DNA of 64,000 bases from Hermodice carunculata. Its lineage: Eukaryota > Annelida > Polychaeta > Eunicida > Amphinomidae. Made by a program: the position numbers and the translations under genes. This document shows positions 34,914 through 44,758 of this stretch, one piece after another; position 1 is the first letter of the stretch, and every line of letters begins with the position of its first letter. The notes beneath the pieces were generated by a model. The model was not told where the DNA came from and ran no database searches. It saw only the letters and a program-made list of their open reading frames with translations. The stretch covers positions 89,670,788-89,734,787 of the forward strand of contig OZ026623.1 of assembly GCA_964020975.1 (NCBI GenBank), in the 5' to 3' direction.

Positions 34914-37791
34914 TTGTGTAATTTAATACTAGACACATTGTCCTTTTGGCATCCTGTCCTGATTGTTTTTTAATTTAAAACACACATTATCATTCCTATT
35001 GTGGAGAAAGATGGAACCCAAACTATCGAACGCATATTATTTAATTTGTATTAATACAAATGATCATTTATTTTATTAAAAATTAATTTGGGTCTTTATA
35101 TAACTCACAATTATATGACATATAACAATAGAACTGTGGCAGTCCTGCCCTCAGCTGAACTTAGATGCACACACAATAATGGACCTGCTACTTTCAGATT
35201 TGTACCAAGCCACTTTTCTTTGCAAGCATCAGCACTTTTACCAATATCAAAGTATTTACTAACATGTTGCATAGTTATTGTTCTACAAGTCAATATGTCA
35301 GTTTGACATTTTAAAGTAATTTGAGGCAAAAAAAATAATGTTCAGCCACCCATCCACCCTCAAAAAGAAAAAAAAAGAAGAAATTTAAAAATAAAAATGC
35401 AGAAAGATAAAATGAAACTTCAGATGCTTTCTTTCCCAATAGGTTATTTAATAGTACCCACAGGTTCCTTTATTAACCGAAGTTTAAGCCAAAATATCAG
35501 TTTAACCTTTCAACGTCACTCAACGTCGAATTTAACATCAACAAAAGAAACCCCATAGGTACTTTCTTACCAGTATTCTAAATAAAATGCATTCAAAGAA
35601 AGGATCACTCGCGGACATACGTATTTTTCCCCCACACTACTTTCAATACTATTATGAAGCTTATTTCAACTGTCATTCTCGTATGGTACGATGCACAGGA
35701 CAGTTGGAGCATGACCTGCCAGGAAATGCAAAGTTCATTGGCTACGTTTTGTGGCTAACAGTACTAGCAAAATCAGTTAAATCTATAAAATTCATGGTTT
35801 GATCTTAAAAAAATCCCAGACTTAATAAAAATAAATAGAGAGCAGGGGTTACCCTAAACTTGTTTTTAAACGATTTAATCCCACTCGCAAGACTCAAGTC
35901 CCACAGCTGTCCAGGTTGTTCCCCATGGTAGTTAAATTATGTGTAATTAACATTTTTGCCGTGTGCAGAGAGACTATGCAGTGTCTTAATCCCCAGAAAA
36001 TCATATAATTTTTCATGCTGACATTTTATTTAATCATACGAATTAGAAATGAGCTGTGCCAAAGTTGGCGATCCTGCGTCCGAACTCCTGTCGTGAAAGA
36101 TTCACAAGGCACAGTCAAAAAAGATGGTCACATACTTGTTTGCACCATTCAGGGTCTTATTCATTGAGCCTTGGGTGTCAAAATAATTAAATCGCGATGG
36201 TTTATCGTGCTTGGTGGTTTTACAAGCGGAACAGTAACTGTTCCCATGCGCGAATTCATAAAGACAAAAAACCCGGTAAAACAAGGACATATCTTGAATG
36301 ATTCCCTCTTCTGGTTCCAGAAGGCAGTTAAAGTATGATTCAGCGTTGAAACAAAGTACAAAACATGACCAGCTATTTATTAAAGTTGCATCACTTTATT
36401 GAAGAGTATTCAATCTCCAAAATTGTTGCAAAAACTGTGCACTCGCATGAGTCAATTCATGACATCTTCAAAATTACACAAAAAATAGTACCCACCTTTA
36501 GGCCACAAAATCCCAGTATGGTACAAACAATTGCGAATTTTCTGGACATTGAAACTGTAAATTACGAAAGCATTACTGGTGTGATAGACTTCCAACAATC
36601 CTGTAAAATTGTGACAGAAATAGGCCTACATCACTGCTTTTGGTCCCATGTTCAAAAGCTTGCCAGACAAGTATATAGGATTCACACATGAGAATATTCA
36701 GGAAAAAGTCTCAATTCAGGCTTTCCCACAGAAACAAATCTACCATATTTCTGTGTAAAGACCTCAAAATGTCAGGCTTTTAGCACTCTTCCAGGCTTTG
36801 TCATTTTCTTACTCACATGCCTGCTCATGATTCCTTGACCCAAACTAGAACTCCAGGTGGCCGCATTTCATGTTCAGTTTTCATCCAAATATTTCAGTAC
36901 ATGTAAATCAAGACCAAAGCTTTGCCACCATGAGTGCAAATCCCAGCGTAAGTCGTGCTAATTAAAGGGAATCACTCTAATTATTCCGGATTCATATTCT
37001 CCATGGAAAGACCGTTAATTCAAGTACCAGCATGCCTATGTTCGCAGACAAAAAGATAGTCCAGGTCAACAGCTTCTCCTTGGCCCACTTCGCGCACATT
37101 GCACCAGAAGTACCCCAAGGAAAGCTGTCAAATAAGTCTCAAAATTGGTACTAAAAGAGTGAACTTCCTCTTTCCCTAATAAAGTTCGTAGTTTTTTATT
37201 TTTCCTAACATGCCACAAATTCTTTTCCCATCACAGATTTAAACGATCACCTAAAATTTCAATTACCAGGAAATAGTTTGAATATACTGGGTAAAAAATA
37301 CCTAGTCACTCAGTCTTCCATTTTTTCTTCTTATTTTGTTCTTTCTTTATATGAAACCATGTACATTTTCCTTTTGACAGCTTATTTGCCCGCTTAAGCT
37401 ATCACCTATAACAGAGCTTCAGATAAGACTGCAGCTGATGGTAACATTTGAGCATCTGTGATAGAAAAGTTTGAAAAAAAGCATGGAATGTCGTGCAGTT
37501 TCACACGTTTTTAAAAAGAGTCCCTTTTTTGAGAGACCCCTCTATTCAAAGAGTAACCTTGAACGAAGAATGCCTTCTAAAACACCATGCATTATTATGT
37601 CTGACGCTTGTGTTATCTTGTAACTGAGTAGACCCCACCTGCCTTGAAACATGGACTTTTTTGTGGATCCTTCAGGGTGCTTTGTTAAGACAATAACAAT
37701 TCGACAAGTGAAACCCTATTACATGCCAGAACCACTGGTCTTTTAACTCATTTTGCCTACTTTAATAAAGTTCTATCACACATTATTTCAG
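34914..37791. other. Long noncoding stretch
   Basis: Unique AT-rich DNA. Open frames of 60-110 codons (for example 36365-36691) have no family resemblance, no codon bias that I can see, and no flanking splice pairs. Nothing supported. Confidence 0.45.
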
Positions 37792-38013
37792 GATAATGTC
37801 CCACAGACAGTAGCGACACAGAGTGGCAACATGACTGCAGTACGCCATATTGCTGACACAGATGAGACAGAGAGGACATCAATATCTCATAGTAAAGGGA
37901 CAAATCTCAGTCACCTGTCAAAACCGGTCAGCACGTGAAAGTGACGCATTTGTCGCCTAAGAAATTCCGCCAGGCCATACACTTGCAATCTACACAGTTC
38001 ACAGATATACAGG
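37792..38013 (+). CDS. Weak candidate exon
   Basis: A good acceptor (cacattatttcag) precedes 'gataatgtcccacagacagt', and a donor (CAG|gtaaag) follows at 38014. The first part reads DNVPQTVATQSGNMTAVRHI and onward, polar and disordered, to a stop at about 37937. The rest is open in another frame, VTHLSPKKFRQAIHLQSTQF. No single frame crosses the whole segment, so it is either two overlapping chance frames, a damaged exon, or a noncoding exon. Confidence 0.25.
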
Positions 38014-38119
38014 TAAAGGATCAATCATTTCAAACTGCAAAACATGTACCAGTACACATACTTTTTTGTTTGGAACACCCCTTTCTGTGTTATTTCTTTC
38101 AAAAGACTGCAGTGCTTGT

Positions 38120-39429
38120 GAGAACTCAATAGGAAAGGTGCATTTACCAATAAGTACCCAAATTGAAAGAATCGTTAAAAATCAGGAATCCACAGCAGTG
38201 CCACCTAGTGAACACCTAGTGAACACCTTTGTTTGACCATTTTACAAGGAACATATCCACTAAGTTTCAGCTCAATCTGATTGACAGCTCTGGAGAAGTT
38301 GAAATCAGTGAAAACATGCAAAAAAATCATAAAATATAGAAAAAATTGTAGCACCACCTGGTGAACAAATTAAGAACTAGCAGTCTCTAGGAGTGCCCCT
38401 GTGTGATATCAAAGTAATTGGGTGAGGAGTTTTGGAGAAGAAGAGTTTATAAATATTTTCCCACAAAAAGGACAAAAACATTCATAAAAAATCCAAAATT
38501 CACTGGAGCGTGACCATTTGAACAAACCTGGTAAAAACCCACCCAAGGTACATTGCCACCAAGTTTGAAGTCAATATGGATGACGGTTTCGGAGAAGAAG
38601 TTGAAAATATGAAATAGCATTAGAATGCCCATTGACCTGCATAGTAATCAATAGGAAAGGTGCATTTACTGATAAGTACCCGAATTGAAAAAAAATCGTT
38701 AAAAGTCAGGAATCCACAGCAGTGCCACCTAGTGAACAACTTTGTTTGACCCTTTCACAAGAAACATATCCACCAAGTTTCAGCTTAATCTCCGTCATGG
38801 TTCTGGAGAAGAAGTCGAAAATATTGAAAACACACAAAAATTTCAAAAATTAGAAAAGAAATTCAGCACCACCTGATGAACAAATTAAGAACTAGGAGTC
38901 CCTAGGGGTGTTCCTATGTGATATCAAACCAATTGGATGAGCGGTTTCTGAGAAGAAGATTTTCAAAGATTTTCCTCAAAAATGAACAAAAAAAAAAAAA
39001 AATCATGCAAAATAAAAAAATAACTGGACGGTGACCATTTGAACAAACTTGGTAGAGACCCACCCAAAACACATCCCCACTAAGTTTGAAGTGAATCTGG
39101 CCAGCGATTTTTGAGAAGTCGAAAATGTGAATTGTGGACAGATGACGGACCCTTACAAAAGCTCAGCTGACTGAAAAGTCAGCTGAGCCCAAAATCGTCA
39201 AAAATTAGGAATCCACAGCAGTGCACCAATTGAACAAATTTTTTTTGACTCTTTCACAAGGAATATATCCACCAAGTTTCAGCTTTATCTCAGTGACGGA
39301 TCTGGAGAAGTCGAATCTAGGGGAAACACAAACAAAATCATAGAAGAAAATTGCAGCGCTATCTGGTGAACAAATTAAGAACTAAGAGTCCCTGGGAGTG
39401 TTCCTGTGTGATATTAATGCAATAGCTTA
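38120..39429 (-). repeat. Composite tandem repeat, interrupted by a TIR element
   Basis: The modules are the same as at 18.8-20.5 kb: 'cagcagtgccacctagtgaa' (38195, 38719), 'agcaccacctggtgaacaaa' (38350), 'accaagtttgaagtcaatat' (38560) and similar. The internal end hairpin (39161-39188) is followed by a further partial copy up to 39429. The repeat resumes at 40820-41010, so the 1.39 kb between is a later insertion. No coding content. Confidence 0.82.
39161..39188. repeat. Perfect 12-bp hairpin at an element end
   Basis: GCTCAGCTGACT, loop GAAA, AGTCAGCTGAGC. It lies right after 'gacagatgacggaccctta', as at the end of the copy near 20.5 kb, and marks the boundary of one composite element. Confidence 0.85.
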
Positions 39430-40819
39430 GTTCCGAGATAGGGACAATTTTTTGCCACCGGTGGCGCTGACTACTATGTTCCGGCGATGTCACGGACGTT
39501 TCTGCAGGTCTCGGGGGACACTTTCAAGTCTCGCCATTTTGCCCCATTGTGTTAACACGGGAAAGTTGGTGTCATTTTAATAACCTACAAGTGTAACTCC
39601 AAGAAAGCATGCCAGTGTACAACTGTAAGATACCAGGGTGTACCTCAGATAGCAGAAAACACGGTCACTATGAAAAATACTGACACAAAACCTGAGACAA
39701 AACCTACACAAATCGGGGCCTGCATTGTGGCACAACTAACCATGCATTAAGTCACCCTTGATTGACACGGTGAGTTCTGAGGGATTAGCCTGGGGCGCAC
39801 TTCTGCCAGTGCTTTGAAGATCCTCGCGCTTGGCTGACCACTAACCAGATTAGCGCTTGACGGGTGCAATCAGAAATTAACAGTAAAGCACTTTACCTAA
39901 ATTCGCAATACACTGTCTGCAAATTTTGTTACCTGATCACTGGCACACTGTAGGCCTTCAAGCATTTTCAGATCAGCTATTATTATTTGGTTAAGATTGG
40001 CGACATTAAACAATGAATGAATAAATATCAAATAATTAATATTAAAGCCCTCTTACGCTGTACACTGGCACCCTCCGGTATGGATGACCCATTCTTCCGT
40101 GACTTTTCCCCAGACCTGGTACGGTGCCTCGCCTTGCGAGGTTTGTCTTGTACAAAGTGCCTTCACATACAAAAGTTTGCATGAAACAAAGTTCGACAGC
40201 GCGTGTAACTTAACCCTATGGATGTGCCCCTGTTCCGCAAGTTGGTAGCCCCTGAATTCGCGGCACTTCTGAACATTGTTGGGTGTCCAGTCACATTTGC
40301 TCATTAGGTAGGCGATGACATGGGGCATCTCAACCACTGGCATTGCTTTCAGGTCTTCTGTCCAGGAGGTTATCGAAGATATGTATGGCAAAGCCACCTT
40401 CTTCTCCCCAAACTCCAATCGAGCTCTCCGCACGTCCATGGTATCATCTTTCTCCTCAACTAGGCCTTTCTTCACATATTTGTACCCCATGCACTCCGCG
40501 AATCTTTAGAAATTTCCTAAGGTCAACCACTTTCATCTTTGAAAATTTGTCATAAAGTTCATTTCCCATCTGTTCAATCACGTTAATCGCCGCTCCTCCG
40601 TCGTCCGTATTTCTCGTCATGTTCACTGAAACTGAACGATCACTGTTGCACGTCGATTGTCGTATGGGTTTCGCTGTCACGCTGTGTTGGTCACGGCCTA
40701 CTATTACCCCGGGAAAGCTTGACGGCGGAATTGCGTTACCAGGCATGTCGAGCATGCGCGGAGGGCAAAAATCTACCATGCAAAGCCTGGTGTTGAAAAA
40801 AAAATCCCTAACTCGGAAC
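39430..40819. mobile_element. 1.39-kb TIR element inserted in the composite repeat
   Basis: The ends are inverted: GTTCCGAGATAGGGA at 39430 and the complement of GTTCCGAGTTAGGGA ending at 40819 (14 of 15 identical, then T-rich on both). The composite repeat stops at the left end in 'gtgtgatattaatgcaatag' and resumes on the right in 'gtattgggttagctg...gattttttaagatttgcc', as expected for an insertion. A clear target duplication is not seen. Inside are the SAP/SWIM exon on the - strand and a 24-codon frame on the + strand (39609-39683, MPVYNCKIPGCTSDSRK) that resembles the start of a zinc-binding THAP-type protein but stops early. No transposase is visible, so it is non-autonomous, or its enzyme is unrecognised. 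Confidence 0.75.
40057..40620 (-). CDS. First exon of a SAP/SWIM-type zinc-finger protein, frame broken once
   Basis: The frame opens at 40620 (MTRNTDDGGAAINVIEQMGN) and leads into a SAP-like helix (KMKVVDLRKFLKIRG). It continues, one reading frame over, as YKYVKKGLVEEKDD and then a long conserved-looking domain. That domain includes VVEMPHVIAYLMSKCDW, FRGYQLAEQGHIH and APYQVWGKVTEEWVI, and ends GGCQCTA. This order matches the N-terminal half of the invertebrate proteins that pair a SWIM zinc finger with YqaJ-type recombinase or nuclease domains. The final CQC is the CxC of the SWIM finger, and the exon stops there at a perfect donor (ACAGC|gtaaga, intron from 40056). The CxH half would be on the next exon, which I do not find in the remaining 0.6 kb of the element. 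The frame break near 40495 suggests a decaying or captured fragment. Confidence 0.6.
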
Positions 40820-41010
40820 GCCCGTATTGGGTTAGCTGTTTCAGATATGATTTTTTAAGATTTGCCAAAAAAAGAAGAAAAAAATCATAAAAAGTCCAAA
40901 AATCATTGGAGCATGACTATTTGAGGAAACTTGGGAGAGACCTACCCAAGGTACATTGCTATCAAGTTTGAAGTCAATCTGGATGACAGTTTTGGAGAAG
41001 AAGTCTAGAA
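40820..41010 (-). repeat. Resumed part of the interrupted composite repeat
   Basis: 'gattttttaagatttgccaa', 'ccaaaaatcattggagcatg' and 'tcaagtttgaagtcaatctg' continue the unit cut at 39429. Confidence 0.8.
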
Positions 41011-42053
41011 TGTAATTGTGAATGGACTTCGAGATGTTTTCTGGGTTCTTAGTGGCACTTCTCCCGAGTTTGCAGTGGCCATAGTGTCTGAAAATAAGGT
41101 CACGCAGTCACAAAGAATATTTCCTACTTTTCACAAAGAGTGCTGTAAATTAAGTTATCATCAGTTTGTTGCACATGCCTGTGACCGCTCCTAATACTTA
41201 TAACATTTTTCTGTGAACATGCTCTGGTGTGTCGTTGAGAACTGAGTGAACACGCGGTCATGTTTCGGCCTGGTTAAAGCATCAGTTCAGCTCTTCCTTA
41301 TACCAGCAGCACCCCACCTCGTCATGTACACACTACATGTGTGGGACACCGACTTTTCGGAGGGCAGACTGTCAGAAACTGTAATTGTTGACACAGCCTG
41401 GTTGCGTTTACCCATGGTTTACAGATAATCACACAAGAAAACGCTGCGGTACATATTCAAGTATTGTTTTAATATCTTCTTACTCTGATTCAATATTGAA
41501 AACCAAGGACTTTCAAGCACTCTACTAACGGCAAGACTAACCATTGGCCCACGGGTGGCCGTCTCCAACTCTCCGGAGAGTTGGAGACAGCCACCCGTGC
41601 ATTGACCCGTAGGGATGTGTCAGCCAACAGTAACCGATCAATGAAACCGCGTGGTCACAGCAAGATGGACCGCTCTAACGTTATTTTAACACGTTCAAAC
41701 TCCGAGTCCGTAGTTGTGATGAATTCAGAATGATAGTTAAGCTGTCAAGTGGCAAGTCTTTGTAAAACATAGAGGAAGATATGATATAAAAACGGGTTTT
41801 CCAACATGTGACGGTCATGCCGCCCCCGGACTGGGATGCTGCCCAGTGAAACTGAAAGCCAAAACTTGCAACTTGCAAGCAGAAACCGACATTCTTCACA
41901 GACTGGAGACATCATTCAAGACACTGTACTTTTACCCTTTATTCTGTCGGCGAGGGGGTCGTCACAAAGTGGGTCATAGTATTGTAATCAGCTCACCTTC
42001 GCAAACTTTACAAAGAACCTTTCATACATGTGATAAAACAAATCAGATCTTAC
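41011..42053. other. Probable first intron or intergenic DNA
   Basis: Contains the palindrome at 41550. Otherwise no gene seen. If the - strand exon at 42054 is real, this is the start of its first intron. Confidence 0.4.
41550..41599. repeat. 50-bp near-perfect palindrome
   Basis: The arms are centred on CTCC|GGAG (41574/41575). Left 'cacgggtggccgtctccaac' and right 'gttggagacagccacccgtg' pair with one mismatch and no spacer. It is GC-rich in an AT-rich setting and could extrude as a cruciform or be transcribed as a hairpin. Confidence 0.93.
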
Positions 42054-42103
42054 TTGTTCTTGCCGCTTTCTTCTTGAGCCGACACGTCCTCCGTCATGTC
42101 CAT
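42054..42103 (-). CDS. Candidate first coding exon, product unknown
   Basis: On the - strand an ATG at 42103 opens MDMTEDVSAQEESGKN and runs to an excellent donor (AACAA|gtaaga, intron from 42053). The acidic, polar peptide is typical of a protein N terminus. It lies 14 bp downstream of a TCTCGCGAGA element and at the edge of a CpG-rich patch (about 42110-42470), the usual arrangement of a promoter and first exon. Without the second exon I cannot name the product. Confidence 0.45.
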
Positions 42104-42116
42104 GAGAAACACAAAT

Positions 42117-42126
42117 TCTCGCGAGA
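42117..42126. promoter_or_regulatory. TCTCGCGAGA promoter element
   Basis: A perfect 10-bp palindrome known as a core-promoter motif of CpG-island promoters in animals (bound by BANP in vertebrates). It sits at the start of a CpG-rich patch and just upstream of the - strand ATG at 42103. Confidence 0.55.
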
Positions 42127-42129
42127 CGG

Positions 42130-43566
42130 ACCGCCTGATTTCGCTTCGCGGAAAGAAAATCAACACATGGACCACGTTGCGAGCGGGCGCGCATCAAAAC
42201 ATGCGAGCATGCTGGCCGAGAATGCGAAATGCTTTCTGTCAAACTTTCCATTGCCCACCCTGGCATTTCGCCTGTGCAAGTCGCGAACTTAAAATGCTCG
42301 AGCATTGAGCCTGATGAAAAATATGCTTGAGCACTGAGTCTGGCGAAATGTGTGCCAGGAATTTGCGCCAATGCGATTGGCGTATTTTCTGTGCGAGCCC
42401 ATTTTTTCATCTGGCGCAAATTTCTCGCATCGCCAAATTTCGTGCCATTGGCGAGGGACACGAATGCTAAATTGGTACTGTACCTCACTTGCTTGATCAT
42501 GTCACCTGTAGTCTGTGTGTACCTGTCCTCACTCTCATAGTGTGCTAGAAATAGAATATTAAATTATTATTGTCTTATTGTACCCTTGGATCCTTAGTCA
42601 CCCTCTGTAGCGTGCCTGAGTGGTTAATAATATAGCTGCAAGGTGAGTGGTGGTGGTAGTGGTGCATGTAGAGTGTGATATAAAAAATTACTTCTCTCCA
42701 AACTACATTGGTCGGCTTAACTCATAAAAAAGAAAGAAATAAAGAAAAACAAAAACAAAAAAACAAGCTTGCTGCACTTGCATGTGTGAGTAGAGTGACC
42801 AAGTAGCTTTGCTTTGATGTGGTCAATATTCCTTGTGTTTTGCTTGGTATGCACTACTTTACTACTGTCTGCACAAATATCTATGGATCCTTAGCCGGGC
42901 AACCTCAGTGCAGGTGGACCTGGGCCTGTACAATACGTTACTACATCTTGTTGTAATGTGTTGCACAGGAACAAGGCCAAACAAATCATAATTATGAATG
43001 ATGAATCATGATATGCTTGATCTTGTTGGTCCCACCAGGAGGCAATCATACATTGTCCTTTGGCTGTTAAAATTTGAAACATTTGATCAATTTTCATAAT
43101 AAATTATAATTTATAAAGAAAAACAAGACAGTTTGGCTTCACTCCTATGACTTATATAAATGTCAAGTGATGTCATATCATAAAATTTTTACTACAATCT
43201 ACAATGAACTTGATTTTTCCTTTATTTAGATATACCAGCACAATTATGATCAAATAAAATGAGTCTGAGATAAATGGTCATGCGATTGTCTATCTTGTTT
43301 GTTGATATTGATTCAATATCAATGAACAAGTCGAAGATAAATTATATGAAAGTTTTTATAGTTAAGTAAGGTTCAGTTTGTCAGTTGTTAAATAGCTAAA
43401 CCTCACTTTTTAATTTTAAAAAATCCGAAGTGATAATAAAGTGTAACTTTTATCATGAACAAAATAATAATTACAACTGACCAACTTCATGATACATGTG
43501 ATAGAATATTAGTAGCAAAATTTGGCTCCAGAGCTGTTGAAAATTAATATTGCAAAATTTCAAGTC
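42130..43566. other. CpG-rich patch, then AT-rich DNA
   Basis: 42130-42470 is rich in CpG and contains short inverted words ('gcgccaatgcgattggcg' at 42366-42383). An open frame of 170 codons on the - strand overlaps it, but its composition reflects the CpG patch and it has no recognisable domain. 42540-43566 is plain AT-rich sequence. Confidence 0.4.
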
Positions 43567-44030
43567 CAATAGGCCACAGACTACAGTTATAAATCCTTCT
43601 ATTTTTCATATTAGCATTTTCCAGTCTAAAAAATCAGCATTTTGGTATTTTATAATTTCTTCAACGGTATTTAATAGATAAAAATGTGAGAAAAAAACGG
43701 ACAAATTTTTGTCATACAATTCCCAGCTTATTATTTCCTGAATAATTGAAATACGAAACAACACCTGGATGTTAGCTTTATACAGGTGTATGAACTGTGC
43801 TCTGGCCGGGGTCACATCATTGTCCTTCCCCACCATAAAGTTCCCACCTGGCCTGGAAGACAGTGCACCTATATGACCACCAATGAAGCAACTCTGTGAT
43901 GCAGCAAACCTGACGTTACTAACTTTATTTAAACAGAAGCTACAGCATGCTGAAAACACGGTATTTTCACAATTACAGACTATCTCCGTTGGGATGCGCA
44001 ACCAGCCAATCACAACTGTGGTCTGTAACC
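43567..44030. repeat. Left copy of a ~450-bp direct repeat
   Basis: This block, from 'aggcca cagactacagttat' to 'gtctgtaacc', recurs in the same orientation at about 47430-47872, nearly identical except for a 25-30 bp segment near 43648 that is missing on the right. The two copies bracket the Mutator-like transposase. Both keep the same - strand open frame (43606-44013 here). Confidence 0.88.
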
Positions 44031-44758
44031 TAATACGCTTATCAAAATTATTAAAACTTGCTAAACTGAATTCCCGACTTGTTTTGTGTGCATGGTTTCA
44101 TTGATTTCTATCTGACTTCAATAATAAGCAAAATAGTGGCCCTGACACTAATAACATTTAAAATGAGAAAAATCAGTTTTAGGTGAAATAATTGTAAAAG
44201 ATGTAAAATTGGAAAAAAATTATGAGACATGATTATACCAAAAGTCTTTGACCTGGCATCAATACATAGGCATATGGGCTATGCATTCAAGCCAAGTTCA
44301 CTTGCTTGCAAGCCCTCTTCCTACAATGACAGATCAAATTACCACACCCCACCCATTAATTTTAACATTGATTTTTAGTATAAAGTTGAAATGTTATAAG
44401 AAATATTGTGAATTTGATAACTTTTTTGATTAATCATAAGACATCCATCACTTGTGTAACTGCAAACAGGATCTGGTCAGCTTGACCCATCTGTGGGGGC
44501 AGACAGGGGTATCACATTTCACCCTGCTGCTGCTGCTGTGTGAATCCTGGAAGTTACTTGCATCACAGAGGGGTGGGTTGTGATTCATCAAGCAACCCCA
44601 TTCCTGGCATTTTCCTTTCCTACACAAAGACCCCTACCTACACAAACTTTAAGATTTATAAAAATCAGAAATTTCCAAATATTTCATAAGCTTTTCAGCC
44701 TTGATGAGTCACTACAACATAGCTATATTGAATACTACTGCTGCCCACTGACTGATAC

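Noticed and set aside
41988-42500. 170-codon - strand frame in the CpG patch
   Set aside because: Long because the patch is GC-rich with few stops. It has no domain, and its lower end overlaps the more convincing first exon in another frame.
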